DNA from: an uncultured Gammaproteobacteria bacterium
GTDB taxonomy: Bacteria; Pseudomonadota; Gammaproteobacteria; Pseudomonadales; Azotimanducaceae_A
Reading direction: 5' to 3'
NCBI GenBank assembly: GCA_913041025.1
Contig: CAJWGQ010000009.1
Location: forward strand, 1-34,780
DNA: 34,780 nucleotides
Positions 1 to 9,379 of the stretch are shown here, in pieces; position 1 is the stretch's first letter, and every line of letters starts with the position of its first letter. Below the pieces are notes generated by a model. The model did no database searches, was not told the DNA's origin, and saw only the letters and a program-made list of their open reading frames with translations. The position numbers were made by a program, and so were the translations under genes.

Positions 1-1
1 C

Positions 2-1675
2 AATCCACCATTTTATAAATGGTTTGAAGATGGAGTTACAAATACTTGTTATAATGCTCTAGACGTTCACGTTGATCAAGGAAAAGGGGGGAAGACAGCA
101 TTAATTTACGATAGTCCTATTACAGGTGACAAGAGCAACTTTACTTATGAAGAATTAAAATCAAAAGTTTCTAAATTCGCAGGAGCATTAAAAGATCAAG
201 GTGTCAACAAAGGTGATAGAGTAATAATTTACATGCCAATGATACCCGAAGCAGTCATTGCAATGCTAGCTTGTGCAAGAATTGGTGCAATTCATTCAGT
301 AGTTTTTGCCGGGTTTTCTTCGACGGCTCTATCAGATCGAATAAATGATTGTCAAGCAAAAGCCATATTAACTTCTGACGGAAATTTTAGAGGTAAAAAA
401 ATAATACCTGTAAAAAAAGTTGTTGATGAAGCCCTAGAAAATTCTAAATCTGTTGAAAAAGTCGTAGTGGCTAAAAGAACGGGACAAGAAGTTAAAATGA
501 AAAAAGGGCGAGATTATTGGTGGAATGATATAATTTCAGATCAATCAACAGAAAACATCGCAGAGGAAATGAATGCCGAGGATATTTTATTTATACTCTA
601 CACATCTGGATCAACGGGGCACCCTAAAGGAGTTGCATCCTGCCATTTGAACATTACGACCGCTCTATTAGGCTGGGAGTTAGACGGACAAGCAGGCATG
701 ATGGTTAACAAAATAGAGCCTCCCGTGCTCGAGCACCAGCCTGCAACGCTACTGGCAGTGCCCCTGTTTCACGCAACAGGCTCGCACGCCGTATTTCTTC
801 AATCTTTTCGCAACCAAAGAAAAATCGTGTCCATGTATAAGTGGGACCCCTCTATGGCAGCCGAGCTGATCGAACGCGAAAAGATTACCTCCTTTATAGC
901 TCCAGCAGCGATGACTGGTGACCTGGTTCAAGAAGCCGGAAAAACTAACAGGGACCTCAGCACGCTCGCAAGTGTTGGTGGTGGAGGTGCCCCTCGGGCA
1001 CCAGAGCAAGTCAAAAACATACATGATTCCTTTGAAAAGGCCATGCCAGGAACCGGTTGGGGGATGACAGAAACCAACGCAATCGGGACGGGGATTGGTG
1101 GCCAAGATTACCTAGATCATCCTGCAAGCTCCGGACGCTGCTCAATAGTAAACCAAATCAGAGTTGTGAACGAAGATGGCACTCAGTTACCGCCGACGGA
1201 GCGAGGCGAGTTACAGATCAGAGGAAGCACCATATTTAAGGGTTATTGGGATAAGCCAGAAGCCAACGCAGAAACCTTCACTTCTGACGGTTGGATGAAG
1301 ACAGGTGATGTCGCCTATATTGATGATGAGGGATATCTCTATATCGTGGATCGAATCAAAGATTTAGTCATCAGAGGCGGTGAAAACATTGGGTGCGGCG
1401 AGGTAGAAGCTGCCTTACTTGAGCACCCAGCGATTCTTGAAGCTTCTGTCTACGCGGTTCCAGACGAAAGACTAGGCGAAGAAGTAGGCGCCACTTTTTA
1501 TAGCCAAGACGATCTCGATGAAAGTGAGTTACAACAATTCCTTTCTCAGCGATTAGCTAAATTCAAAATACCTAAGTATTTACAAAACCAAAGAGTTCCC
1601 TTGCCAAGAACAGCCTCCGGTAAAATCTTGAAAAGAGAAATCCGCGAACAGGCCGTGAATCAGGTATTGAGTTAA
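2..1675 (+). CDS. ANL-superfamily acyl-CoA synthetase, 5'-partial, apparently hybrid
   Basis: The reading frame is already open at base 2, so the N-terminus lies outside the window; 557 codons are visible. Enzymes of this superfamily activate a carboxylic acid as acyl-AMP and transfer it to CoA. All core motifs are present: the P-loop YTSGSTGHPKG (bases 599-631), GWGMTETN, KTGDVAYIDDEGY, RIKDLVIRGGENI, and the catalytic-lysine motif PRTASGKILKRE near the C-terminus. The part before the P-loop looks like propionyl-/acetyl-CoA synthetase (PrpE/Acs), with NPPFYKWFEDG, YMPMIPEA and ARIGAIHSVVFAGFS. The part after it looks like a FadD/medium-chain-type ligase (PLFHATGSHAVFLQSF), and the expected PrpE sequence is absent there. 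Composition also changes: sample 60-base rows counted by hand give 16-18 G+C before the motif and 32-34 after it. The family is certain. Whether this is one real protein or an assembly chimera is unresolved, so the substrate is not assigned. Confidence 0.75.
   Translation, partial: NPPFYKWFEDGVTNTCYNALDVHVDQGKGGKTALIYDSPITGDKSNFTYEELKSKVSKFAGALKDQGVNKGDRVIIYMPMIPEAVIAMLACARIGAIHSVVFAGFSSTALSDRINDCQAKAILTSDGNFRGKKIIPVKKVVDEALENSKSVEKVVVAKRTGQEVKMKKGRDYWWNDIISDQSTENIAEEMNAEDILFILYTSGSTGHPKGVASCHLNITTALLGWELDGQAGMMVNKIEPPVLEHQPATLLAVPLFHATGSHAVFLQSFRNQRKIVSMYKWDPSMAAELIEREKITSFIAPAAMTGDLVQEAGKTNRDLSTLASVGGGGAPRAPEQVKNIHDSFEKAMPGTGWGMTETNAIGTGIGGQDYLDHPASSGRCSIVNQIRVVNEDGTQLPPTERGELQIRGSTIFKGYWDKPEANAETFTSDGWMKTGDVAYIDDEGYLYIVDRIKDLVIRGGENIGCGEVEAALLEHPAILEASVYAVPDERLGEEVGATFYSQDDLDESELQQFLSQRLAKFKIPKYLQNQRVPLPRTASGKILKREIREQAVNQVLS
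599..631 (+). other. Candidate recombination or misassembly junction in the AMP-binding P-loop
   Basis: This stretch encodes YTSGSTGHPKG, the most conserved motif of the ANL superfamily. Protein similarity switches here from PrpE/Acs-like to FadD-like, and base composition rises sharply. Such a short conserved block is where two unrelated ligase genes could be joined by homologous recombination or by an assembler. Confidence 0.55.
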
Positions 1676-1713
1676 ACAAAGGGCATTAAAGATAGTTTTA
1701 GTTTGCATGCAAC

Positions 1714-3357
1714 TTGATCTCAATCGCAAAACAAAAATCAATAAGGCATGCCTCATTAGCTTTTGCTCTTGCGTTAATCATTAGCTCACAATCCCTGCCA
1801 AACCAACTTGAGAATGATATGGATGACCACACCCCACTTATTGGAACCGTATCCACTGTTAACGGTCCTATATCGGGTGTTCGAACCAAATCCGAGAACA
1901 TTCATTCCTTTAGAGGAATTCCCTATGCTAAACCTCCTGTAGGCGAACTGAGGTGGCGACCACCTCAGAAACCAAACAACTGGGTCGAAGTTCTTCCTGC
2001 AAACCAATTTGGAATGCCATGCTGGCAGCCTCATTCAGAAAATGCGTTTGTCTGGTCTCGTGGGGTATTCGAACGAAGCGAAGATTGTCTGTATCTCAAC
2101 GTTTGGACCGATAGTTCTATTTCAAAATCGAAACCGGTGATGGTTTGGTTCCACGGTGGAGGACATAGCAGTGGGTGGGGGCACGGCGAGATTTTCGACG
2201 GTACCCGACTTGCTGAGCAAGGCGTAGTAGTCGTCACCATAAATTATCGCCTAGGTCCCTGGGGATTCTTAGCGCATCCAGAACTCATCGAAGAATCTGA
2301 ACAAAATAGCTCAGGAAACTATGGGCTATTGGACAAAATCGCCTCTCTCGAATGGGTCAAAGAGAACATAGAGCAGTTTGGTGGCGACCCAAATAACGTG
2401 ACCATATTTGGTCAATCGGCCGGATCGATAAGCGTCTGTGCTTTAATGGCTTCTCCATTGGCCAAAGGTTTGTTTCATAAAGCAATAGGACAATCAGCAG
2501 CTTGTCTAGGTCCTTTTGACTTTGACCCCGATGGACTTGAGCGTGGAACAGATCTGATAGAACGCACTGGAGCCGAAAATATTGAACAAATGAGGAACCT
2601 ATCAAACGAACAAATTCTCAAAGCAGCAACAAATTCAAAATGGAACGCCCAATCGAAAATAACGGTTGATGGTTGGGTGCTGGAGGAGCCACCAATCAAA
2701 ACATTTATGGCAGGGCAACAAGCAGACGTCCCACTAATCGTAGGCTCAATGGCAAATGAGGGGTATCTATTGTTTCCACTCGTTGAGGAACTTTCTCTAG
2801 ACCAATTCGATAAAGAGCTTACTAAGATCTATGGAGAAAAACTGTTGTCGCAATTCAAAGATTTGTATCACATTGAATTTTCTCGATCGCCGGGACTTGC
2901 ACTTAGAGAGATTTATACCGATCAATTCATGGCCTACAGTATGAGGCAGTGGGCTAACTTCAATACTCAAAAAGAACAACCTACCTTCCTTTATTTCATG
3001 GAGCACGTGCCGCCTGCTTTCCAGATTTATCTTGCCGACTCACCAGAGTTGAACCTACCCCAGGGACCAAGAAGTGCAGGAGCCTATCATTCAGGCGACT
3101 TAGCTTTCGTATTTAATAATGTTGGAAAAATCGGACTTGATTGGGAGCCAAGAGACTATGAACTAGCAAAGTCTATCTCAAAATACTGGACTAACTTTGC
3201 GAAATTCGGGGACCCTAATGGCATCGACACAGTTAACTGGCCGACTTTCACCGATTCTGATAACCACACTCAAGTTTTTGACTGGCCAATCAGAACTGTG
3301 AAGGGAGTCAAAAAAGAAAAACTAGATTTAATCGGAAAGAAAAATGAGGATAGTTAG
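1714..3357 (+). CDS. Type-B carboxylesterase (cholinesterase/COesterase family), probably exported
   Basis: An alpha/beta-hydrolase that should cleave carboxylic esters; the substrate cannot be told from sequence. At 547 codons it has normal family length. Diagnostic motifs are FRGIPYAKPPVGELR, EDCLYLNVW (about 123-131), the oxyanion-hole segment WFHGGG (about 145-150), the nucleophile elbow GQSAG with Ser235, an acid-residue region VGSMANEG, and the catalytic-His region AYHSGDLAFVF. The elbow has Gln where GESAG is commonest, a known variant. The frame opens at TTG 1714, giving an N-terminus with a hydrophobic run (ASLAFALALIISS) that looks like a signal peptide. The first in-frame ATG is at 1819 and would remove it. 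No convincing ribosome-binding site decides between them. It lies 38 bases after the ligase gene on the same strand, so the two may be co-transcribed. Confidence 0.85.
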   Translation: MISIAKQKSIRHASLAFALALIISSQSLPNQLENDMDDHTPLIGTVSTVNGPISGVRTKSENIHSFRGIPYAKPPVGELRWRPPQKPNNWVEVLPANQFGMPCWQPHSENAFVWSRGVFERSEDCLYLNVWTDSSISKSKPVMVWFHGGGHSSGWGHGEIFDGTRLAEQGVVVVTINYRLGPWGFLAHPELIEESEQNSSGNYGLLDKIASLEWVKENIEQFGGDPNNVTIFGQSAGSISVCALMASPLAKGLFHKAIGQSAACLGPFDFDPDGLERGTDLIERTGAENIEQMRNLSNEQILKAATNSKWNAQSKITVDGWVLEEPPIKTFMAGQQADVPLIVGSMANEGYLLFPLVEELSLDQFDKELTKIYGEKLLSQFKDLYHIEFSRSPGLALREIYTDQFMAYSMRQWANFNTQKEQPTFLYFMEHVPPAFQIYLADSPELNLPQGPRSAGAYHSGDLAFVFNNVGKIGLDWEPRDYELAKSISKYWTNFAKFGDPNGIDTVNWPTFTDSDNHTQVFDWPIRTVKGVKKEKLDLIGKKNEDS

Positions 3358-3422
3358 AACTAGCGAAGCATCATTACATTTAGCTGAGACATTAAATCGA
3401 ATCTTTACAGGATTAATCAAAG

Positions 3423-3680
3423 ATGACTAAAAAAAAATCTGATGACCCGTCTAACGATGCAGAAGTTGATTTTGAGAGCGCTCTGAAAGAGCTCGAAACG
3501 CTAGTATCCAGGATGGAAAGTGGTGAACTTTCTCTTGATGAATCTCTAAAAGCCTTTGAGAGAGGCATCGAGTTAACACGCAAATGCCAATCTTCATTAG
3601 AAGCGGCTGAACTAAGAGTCCAAACATTAACAAAGGACAAAGAACTTGAGGATTCTGACCCGAAAATAGATGAACAGTAA
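3423..3680 (+). CDS. xseB: Exodeoxyribonuclease VII small subunit
   Basis: Small subunit of exonuclease VII, which with XseA degrades single-stranded DNA in both directions to oligonucleotides in the cytoplasm. The 85-residue product has the usual family size and pattern: [20 protein letters not shown], then [14 protein letters not shown], then a leucine-rich coiled segment ending in an acidic tail. The ATG is followed by a run of nine A bases, a possible slippage site. The gene overlaps ispA by 11 bases, which is the usual xseB-ispA pairing in Proteobacteria and points to translational coupling. xseA is not in the window. Confidence 0.93.
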   Translation: MTKKKSDDPSNDAEVDFESALKELETLVSRMESGELSLDESLKAFERGIELTRKCQSSLEAAELRVQTLTKDKELEDSDPKIDEQ

Positions 3681-4560
3681 CTCAAAAAAAGAAGATCTAC
3701 TTCAACTGGTTAACAAGAGTCTCCAGGAACGAATCCCGCCAGAGTCCGGAGTAGGAAAAGAACTACTAAAGGCAATGCATTATGCGGTCATGGGTGGTGG
3801 GAAAAGGATTCGGCCTATATTCACACTAGCTGCCTGTGAGAGCGCTGGAACGAACATCCTTTCTGCTATGGACGCGGCCTGCGCTATCGAAATGATCCAT
3901 GCCTACTCCTTAATTCACGACGATCTGCCAGCTATGGACGACGACGACATCCGGCACGGCCGAGCGAGTACTCACGTCGTCTTTGGAGAGGCCCAAGCAA
4001 TCCTTGCTGGCGATGCATTACAATCGCTCGCGTTCCAGCTAATCAGCGAATCCAGTCAACTAACTGACCCAGTGAAAGTTTCTATTGTCCTTCTTTTATC
4101 CCGTGCGATCGGTTATTCCGGTATGGCTGGCGGACAAAGCATGGACATCAAAACGGAGCAGCTCAAAATTTCCGACAGTGACCTGAAGCTCTTACATCAA
4201 GCAAAAACGGGCGCGCTGATAAAAGCCAGCATTGAAATCGGAGCCCTGGCATCAGAGAAAATTAACCCTTCATCACAAGAATTCAAAGTGCTAAGTACTT
4301 TCGGTTCTAGTGTTGGACTAGCCTTTCAAATTGTCGACGACCTAATAGATGTGACATCAACCTCAAAGGAGCTAGGTAAGCCAGCGAATTCGGATCGCAA
4401 AAATCAAAAACAAACATTTGTGGATGTTCTGGGGCTAGAGAACTCAAAAAAACTGTCAAATGAAATCATAGAAGAAGCCATCGCACTGCTAGACACAACT
4501 CATTTAAGAGGGGAGTTGTTAAAGTCCTTGGCTCTGGATTGCATCAACAGAACACGCTGA
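3670..4560 (+). CDS. ispA: Farnesyl diphosphate synthase (short-chain trans-prenyltransferase)
   Basis: Condenses dimethylallyl diphosphate with two isopentenyl diphosphates to make farnesyl diphosphate, the precursor of undecaprenyl phosphate, quinone side chains and heme O. The 296-residue protein has GGGKRIRP (about 42-49), the first aspartate-rich motif [10 protein letters not shown] (84-93), GGQSMDI (154-160), a KTGALI segment (179-184) and the second motif DDLID (223-227). The residues before the first motif (HAYSLIHDD) match the farnesyl-forming E. coli enzyme. Its start lies inside the end of xseB, so coupling is likely. The common downstream partner dxs is missing: 14 bases after the stop the convergent pgpA gene ends. 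Confidence 0.95.
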   Translation: MNSNSKKEDLLQLVNKSLQERIPPESGVGKELLKAMHYAVMGGGKRIRPIFTLAACESAGTNILSAMDAACAIEMIHAYSLIHDDLPAMDDDDIRHGRASTHVVFGEAQAILAGDALQSLAFQLISESSQLTDPVKVSIVLLLSRAIGYSGMAGGQSMDIKTEQLKISDSDLKLLHQAKTGALIKASIEIGALASEKINPSSQEFKVLSTFGSSVGLAFQIVDDLIDVTSTSKELGKPANSDRKNQKQTFVDVLGLENSKKLSNEIIEEAIALLDTTHLRGELLKSLALDCINRTR

Positions 4561-4574
4561 GGGAAATAGGGCTG

Positions 4575-5033
4575 TCAGGTGGCAATAAAATGGACAGCGA
4601 GCAACAAGAAAAGCGCCGTTACCGCCCCAGCCACTAGGTCATCAGCCATCACCCCCAGTCCCCCATGAACGTTCTTGTCTATCCATCCAATAAAAAGTGG
4701 TTTACCTATATCCAATAAACGGAAAACCAGAAAAGCACCAACTACCGCAACTATCTCTTTAGGAAGAAAAATCAGAGCCAACCACATACCTGCAAACTCG
4801 TCTGCGACCACCTCTGAAGGATCTTCTAAGTTAAGAGTATCCGACAAAGACCGGTAAACCAGGATGCTAATTACGATGTAAGCGAATAATAAGACCAGTT
4901 GGTAAGAAACCTGAATAAAACTCAGAACGAACCACCAAAGCACCACCGTAAACAAGGAGGCAGCAGTACCAGGCGCAGGTTTGATTAAACCTAGCCCGAA
5001 TAAGCTGAGCCAAAAAACTCTGGGATCTTTCAA
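4575..5033 (-). CDS. pgpA: Phosphatidylglycerophosphatase A
   Basis: Inner-membrane phosphatase that removes phosphate from phosphatidylglycerophosphate to give phosphatidylglycerol. The sequence shows GLGLIKPAPGT near the N-terminus, VVADEFAGMW, FRLLDIGKP and DKNVHGGLGVMADDLVAGA, all PgpA signatures with conserved Asp/Glu and His residues, plus several hydrophobic segments. No ATG is available. TTG at 5033 gives 152 residues starting MKDPRVFWLS and lies just past the thiL stop. A more distal TTG at 5093 would add 20 residues and overlap thiL by 50 bases. I favour 5033 from the overlap and from alignment to relatives, but neither has a strong ribosome-binding site. It is the last gene of the nrdR-ribD-nusB-thiL-pgpA operon. 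Confidence 0.9.
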   Translation of the reverse strand: MKDPRVFWLSLFGLGLIKPAPGTAASLFTVVLWWFVLSFIQVSYQLVLLFAYIVISILVYRSLSDTLNLEDPSEVVADEFAGMWLALIFLPKEIVAVVGAFLVFRLLDIGKPLFIGWIDKNVHGGLGVMADDLVAGAVTALFLLLAVHFIAT

Positions 5034-5043
5034 AGAATCGAAG

Positions 5044-5937
5044 TTAACCGAGAAAATGATCGTAACCTCGGCGCGATAATTCTCTATCGTCAACTAAGAT
5101 GCCACTTTCCTGAGTTATTTCTCCTATCAAGTAAAACCCTTCCATTTGAGTTGGACTAGTACAAACGAGTTGATAGTCATCACCTCCAAAAAGAGCATCA
5201 TTCAAAAGAGCTCCATCGTTGACCGGTATCAAGGAGGAAGAAAGACGCCCCCCCACTTCAGAAGAATCGAGTATGTGACCCAAATCTTGAATCAGTCCAT
5301 CAGAGACATCAATGCAAGAAGTTGCTTTGCGGCGGACTTCTGAATACAAATCTAAACAGCTGCTGGGCTCGTAAAAAGCCTTTCTTAACAGCTCATAATG
5401 AGGCGACTCATCGGTCAAATCACTTATCTGCCTTATATAACTTGCTGCTCCACCCAGGGGCCCGCTCACAAAAATCGAATCCCCCACGCACGCTCCGTTT
5501 CGCAGAATCGACTTCCCCTCCGGCACTTCACCGTGCGCGCTTACTGTGATGCCTAAAGGCCCTCTGGCGATATTGCCTCCGCAAACAAAAATTCCAGAAT
5601 CTCTTGCTGCCCGTTTTATCCCCTGCGTACATTCCAACGCCCAAGCAAAACCTTCCATTGGCAAGCACAGATTAATCAAGACATATCTCGCTTCAGCGCC
5701 CATCGCGGCTATATCGGATAGGCTGACCATCATAGACCGGTAACCCACCAGTTCAGCGGGAGCAGCTTCGGGAAAGTGAACTCCGCTATATAGACTATCG
5801 ATAGAAGAAACCACCTCACAATTTGCAGAAACAGAAATGACACTGCAATCGTCTCCCGGGCCAACACTCACCCACTCTCCAGACGCTTGCTCACCCAAAA
5901 TAGAAACTATTTGTTCAATCAAATCGAACTCTTTCAT
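5044..5937 (-). CDS. thiL: Thiamine-monophosphate kinase
   Basis: Phosphorylates thiamine monophosphate with ATP to give the cofactor thiamine diphosphate. It belongs to the PurM/SelD-like ATP-binding superfamily. The 297-residue product shows VGPGDDCSVI near residue 27, SSIDSLYSGVHFP, MVSLSDIAAMGAEAR, the glycine-rich VSGPLGGAA and CIDVSDGLIQDL, which are family positions for Mg/ATP and substrate binding. E. coli ThiL is somewhat longer (about 325). Starting at ATG 5937, it follows nusB after 15 bases and precedes pgpA, the conserved gammaproteobacterial order nusB-thiL-pgpA. Confidence 0.94.
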   Translation of the reverse strand: MKEFDLIEQIVSILGEQASGEWVSVGPGDDCSVISVSANCEVVSSIDSLYSGVHFPEAAPAELVGYRSMMVSLSDIAAMGAEARYVLINLCLPMEGFAWALECTQGIKRAARDSGIFVCGGNIARGPLGITVSAHGEVPEGKSILRNGACVGDSIFVSGPLGGAASYIRQISDLTDESPHYELLRKAFYEPSSCLDLYSEVRRKATSCIDVSDGLIQDLGHILDSSEVGGRLSSSLIPVNDGALLNDALFGGDDYQLVCTSPTQMEGFYLIGEITQESGILVDDRELSRRGYDHFLG

Positions 5938-5952
5938 CGTGTTAACCGGAAT

Positions 5953-6390
5953 TCACACCGACTCTGCTTTACGTAAATCAACCCAAATCTTGTCAAGCAC
6001 TCCATTGATATACTTGTAGGAATCTTGAGCACCAAAAGTCTTTGCCAACTCCACATATTCATCGATCACAACTCGGTATGGGACATCCAATCGTTGGGCA
6101 AATTCAGTCGTAGCTAACTCTAAAATCGCTTGTTCAACGAAATCTAACCGGTCGTACTCTCTGTCTAAACAGGTCATTATCGTCGACCGAAGCTCAAGAT
6201 TGGTCTCAATCGCATAGGACAAAATCTCTTTAAAGAACGCTTTGTCTGCTCTAGATAGACCGCCGCCTTCTTCAAATTCTAAAAGAATCCCATCCAGATC
6301 AGCTTTAGTCATATGCCATTTGTAAAGAGCCTGAACAAGGGCTCGCCGAGCCCTTCGGCGTTGCCAGATATTGGGCTTTGCTTCTACCAT
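5953..6390 (-). CDS. nusB: Transcription antitermination factor NusB
   Basis: RNA-binding protein that with NusE (S10) recognises boxA and promotes antitermination of rRNA transcription. The 145-residue all-helical protein carries RRARRALVQALYKW at its start, DRLDFVEQAILELATTEF in the middle, and PYRVVIDEYVELAKTFG and KYINGVLDKI toward the end, all diagnostic. It starts at ATG 6390, two bases after the ribD stop. In most gammaproteobacteria ribE, ribBA and ribH lie between ribD and nusB; here they are absent. Confidence 0.95.
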   Translation of the reverse strand: MVEAKPNIWQRRRARRALVQALYKWHMTKADLDGILLEFEEGGGLSRADKAFFKEILSYAIETNLELRSTIMTCLDREYDRLDFVEQAILELATTEFAQRLDVPYRVVIDEYVELAKTFGAQDSYKYINGVLDKIWVDLRKAESV

Positions 6391-6392
6391 TT

Positions 6393-7481
6393 CTATTCCC
6401 GGCGTATCGTTAAACGAACATCGGGGCCAAACTCTGTCACCTCTGCAATCCGACCAACGCCCGAGTTAGCTATTTCAGATACGATAACATCGGCTAGAGA
6501 ATTCGAATTTTTCCCAAGGATTTTTGGTGCATAGTAGGCCAACCATTCATCCCAGACTCCGCTTCGAAGAAAGGCGCCTATAAGTCTATGACCGCCCTCT
6601 ACTAAAACTTCATTACAATCTGATTGGCCCAGGAAAGTAACCACATCCATTATTGACGGCTGCTCGCCATCAAACCCTACGCACTGAACATTTTTCATTT
6701 CTGAAAGACGCTTATCCGCCTCTTTATTTTTAGAGTGCGCAACAATAGTTGCCGCACTGCTTTTGAGAACCTCAGATTCCAAAGGAACTCTGGCATGACT
6801 ATCCAAGACTACTATCATCGGTTGAGCAGCTTTCTGAAAATTCTCTTCTCTCACGTTTAGTCTGGGGTTGTCACTGATCACGGTTCCTATCCCAGTCAAA
6901 ATAGCGTCGCTCCTTGCTCGCCAGTATTGAACATCTCTTCGTGATTCCTCTGAGGTAATCCATTGACTACTTCCATCGGACAAGGAAAGAGCACCATCTA
7001 AACTAGAAGCCGTCTTTAAACGAACAAAAGGCCGTTCGCAGGTCACTCTCTGTCTAAATCCGTCGATCGCTCGGACAGCAGAATCGATTTCTATTAGATC
7101 GACCTGAATTCCGGCCTCTCGCAAAATTTTTATCCCCTCTCCAGAAACCTTTGGATGAGGATCAACAGCGCCAATCACTACTCTACTGATAGGAAGCTTT
7201 GCAAGAGTTTTGGCGCACGAAGGCGTTTTCCCTTCGAAGGCGCAAGGCTCCAGACTCACGTAGAAGGTTGCTCCTTTGAGCTGATCATCTGCACCATGAA
7301 CAGAATTTATCGCGTTGACTTCAGCATGAGGTAATCCACTTCCCTCATGAAACCCTCTCCCAATCACCATGCCATCCTTACAAATCAGACAACCTACTGG
7401 TGGATTAGGCGAACAAGTTAGTCGGCCGTTCTCAGCCAACTCAACGGCAGCTTCCAAAAAAAGGCGATCCAAATCCATCAA
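6393..7481 (-). CDS. ribD: Bifunctional riboflavin biosynthesis deaminase/reductase RibD
   Basis: Carries out the second and third steps of riboflavin synthesis: deamination of the GTP-derived pyrimidine, then NADPH reduction of its ribosyl side chain. The N-terminal half (about 1-150) is a zinc cytidine-deaminase-like domain with HAEVNAI and [13 protein letters not shown] supplying the His and two Cys ligands; Phe replaces the common His after the first Cys. The C-terminal half is the DHFR-like reductase, with [33 protein letters not shown] and [12 protein letters not shown]. At 362 residues both domains are complete. The start overlaps the nrdR stop by four bases (ATGA), implying coupled translation. 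No other riboflavin gene is present in the window. Confidence 0.94.
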   Translation of the reverse strand: MMDLDRLFLEAAVELAENGRLTCSPNPPVGCLICKDGMVIGRGFHEGSGLPHAEVNAINSVHGADDQLKGATFYVSLEPCAFEGKTPSCAKTLAKLPISRVVIGAVDPHPKVSGEGIKILREAGIQVDLIEIDSAVRAIDGFRQRVTCERPFVRLKTASSLDGALSLSDGSSQWITSEESRRDVQYWRARSDAILTGIGTVISDNPRLNVREENFQKAAQPMIVVLDSHARVPLESEVLKSSAATIVAHSKNKEADKRLSEMKNVQCVGFDGEQPSIMDVVTFLGQSDCNEVLVEGGHRLIGAFLRSGVWDEWLAYYAPKILGKNSNSLADVIVSEIANSGVGRIAEVTEFGPDVRLTIRRE

Positions 7482-7939
7482 GAGTCGCTATCAGAGGAAA
7501 ATTTTTGGATCTCAACAGCGAATTCGCTGACATCTTGGAAATCTCGGTAAACGGAAGCAAACCTGACATAACCCACCGGGTCGAGTTCTCGCAGCTCTAA
7601 CATGACTAACTCCCCGATTTCGTATGAAGAGACTTCTCTTTCTCCTTTTGCTCTAAGCTGATGCATGATTCGCCCTAGTGAGGCCTCTATCTGGTCAACA
7701 CTTACCGGCCTCTTTTCTAACGCTCTGACGATTCCGTGTCTTAGCTTTTCCTCATTAAAAGGGTCTCTTACCCCATTACTCTTAACAACTCGCGGCATCA
7801 GTAATTCTGCAGTTTCAAACGAGGTGAAACGTTCTTGGCACACCTGACATTCTCTGCGCCTTCGAACTGCATTTCCTTCGGTTACCAATCGAGAATCGAT
7901 TACCTTAGTATTGGCTGCAAAACAAAATGGGCACTGCAC
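7478..7939 (-). CDS. nrdR: Transcriptional repressor NrdR
   Basis: Represses ribonucleotide reductase genes by binding NrdR boxes in response to ATP/dATP. The 153-residue protein has an N-terminal zinc ribbon (Cys3, Cys6, Cys31, Cys34; MQCPFC and CQVCQERF), a basic stretch RRRRE, and an ATP-cone domain from about residue 46 ([18 protein letters not shown]) to about 135, ending [11 protein letters not shown]. Length and motifs are typical. It starts at ATG 7939, seven bases after glyA, and overlaps ribD by four bases. The glyA-nrdR-ribD linkage is common in Proteobacteria. No ribonucleotide reductase genes or obvious target boxes are in the window. Confidence 0.96.
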   Translation of the reverse strand: MQCPFCFAANTKVIDSRLVTEGNAVRRRRECQVCQERFTSFETAELLMPRVVKSNGVRDPFNEEKLRHGIVRALEKRPVSVDQIEASLGRIMHQLRAKGEREVSSYEIGELVMLELRELDPVGYVRFASVYRDFQDVSEFAVEIQKFSSDSDS

Positions 7940-7946
7940 AAGTCAC

Positions 7947-9209
7947 CTACCGATCAACACCGTACACTGGGAAGTTAGCACATAACGCCAGCACTTCTTG
8001 TTTTACTCGTTCAATCGTAGTTTCACTATTAATATCAGTGAGGATGTCGGTCATCCAATTAACTAGCTGAACACACTCCTCTTCTTTGAAGCCTCTGCGA
8101 GTAATCGCTGGAGATCCTATTCTTAAGCCACTAGTTACAAAAGGCGATCTTGGATCATTTGGTACCGCGTTTTTATTGACTGTTATGTTAGCGCGACCCA
8201 GCGCTGCGTCAGCATCTTTGCCGGTAATATCTTTAGAAACCAGATCAAGTAAGAAAAGATGATTATCTGTTCCTCCGCTTACAACATCATATCCCCGACG
8301 GATGAACTCGTTCGCCAATACCTGAGCATTTTTTATGGTCTGTTTTTGGTATACAACAAAATTTTCGTCCATAGCCTCTTTAAAGCATACTGCCTTCGCC
8401 GCAATTATATGCATCAAAGGACCCCCTTGACTCCCAGGAAATAGAGCTGAGTTTAACTTTTTTTCGATCTCTTCATTTGAACGGGCCAAAATGATCCCGC
8501 TCCGAGGTCCTCCAAGAGTTTTATGCGTTGTCGAGGTTGTAACGTCCGCTATTTGCACAGGGTTAGGATACAGCCCGGCGGCTACTAATCCGGCTACATG
8601 AGCCATATCAACTAAGAGATAGGCATTGACTGAATCCGCTATTTCCCGAAACCGCTGCCAATTCATTTTCCTGGAGTAAGCCGAAAATCCCGCAATAATC
8701 AATTTAGGTTTATGTTGCTCCGCTAATTTAGCCACCGCCTCATAGTCAACTTCACCAGTTTCATTGTTTAAGCCATATTGAACCGCGTTATAAAGCTTTC
8801 CGGAAAAATTAACGCTGGCTCCATGAGTCAAGTGGCCTCCATCGGCCAAACTCATCCCTAAAACAGTGTCACCAGCGTTCAACAAAGCTAGATAAGCCGC
8901 TGAGTTAGCAGAGGAACCTGAATGGGGCTGAACATTCGCAAAATCGGCCCCAAAGAGCTTTTTTGCTCTATCTATCGCTAATAACTCAACCTCGTCCACA
9001 TGCTCACAACCTCCGTAGTAACGCTTTCTCGGATAACCCTCCGCGTACTTGTTGGTTAGAACACTACCTTGAGCCTCCAGAGTCCGTGGGCTGGCGTAAT
9101 TCTCCGAAGCAATTAGTTCTATGTGTTCTTCTTGTCGAAGATTTTCCGCATTCATAGCCTTTGCTAATTCATCGTCGAAACCACTGATTGTCTCGTTTCC
9201 TCTAAACAT
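7947..9209 (-). CDS. glyA: Serine hydroxymethyltransferase
   Basis: PLP enzyme that interconverts serine and glycine with tetrahydrofolate, feeding one-carbon units to purines, thymidylate and methionine. The 420-residue product matches the family in length. Visible motifs include [31 protein letters not shown], the PLP-lysine motif [15 protein letters not shown], and [11 protein letters not shown]. It starts at ATG 9209 and heads the minus-strand operon glyA-nrdR-ribD-nusB-thiL-pgpA. The 170 bases between it and the divergent ettA must hold the promoters of both units. I found no strong consensus promoter or riboswitch there by eye. Confidence 0.97.
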   Translation of the reverse strand: MFRGNETISGFDDELAKAMNAENLRQEEHIELIASENYASPRTLEAQGSVLTNKYAEGYPRKRYYGGCEHVDEVELLAIDRAKKLFGADFANVQPHSGSSANSAAYLALLNAGDTVLGMSLADGGHLTHGASVNFSGKLYNAVQYGLNNETGEVDYEAVAKLAEQHKPKLIIAGFSAYSRKMNWQRFREIADSVNAYLLVDMAHVAGLVAAGLYPNPVQIADVTTSTTHKTLGGPRSGIILARSNEEIEKKLNSALFPGSQGGPLMHIIAAKAVCFKEAMDENFVVYQKQTIKNAQVLANEFIRRGYDVVSGGTDNHLFLLDLVSKDITGKDADAALGRANITVNKNAVPNDPRSPFVTSGLRIGSPAITRRGFKEEECVQLVNWMTDILTDINSETTIERVKQEVLALCANFPVYGVDR

Positions 9210-9379
9210 ATATCTTTAAAAACTCCAACGTAGTTAAACTAAATCCAGTTTTTAGCAGGTTGCTCATATTGTAACTGAACAAGCTTGAGATACAGAGGAA
9301 AAGCTCATTCTGTTCGATAAATGCTGATCTAAAAAGAGCCTGAGCATATAATCCCTCCATTCAAGAAGGTTTGAAGTTA

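Noticed and set aside
749..1105. Long antisense frames over the ligase and other genes (e.g. 749-1105 minus, 11611-11904 plus)
   Set aside because: They lie wholly inside well-supported genes, show no domain pattern, and have low-complexity or shadow composition.
9371..9379. ettA start at TTG 9371
   Set aside because: ATG 9380 matches E. coli EttA from the first residue and has a better-placed ribosome-binding site.
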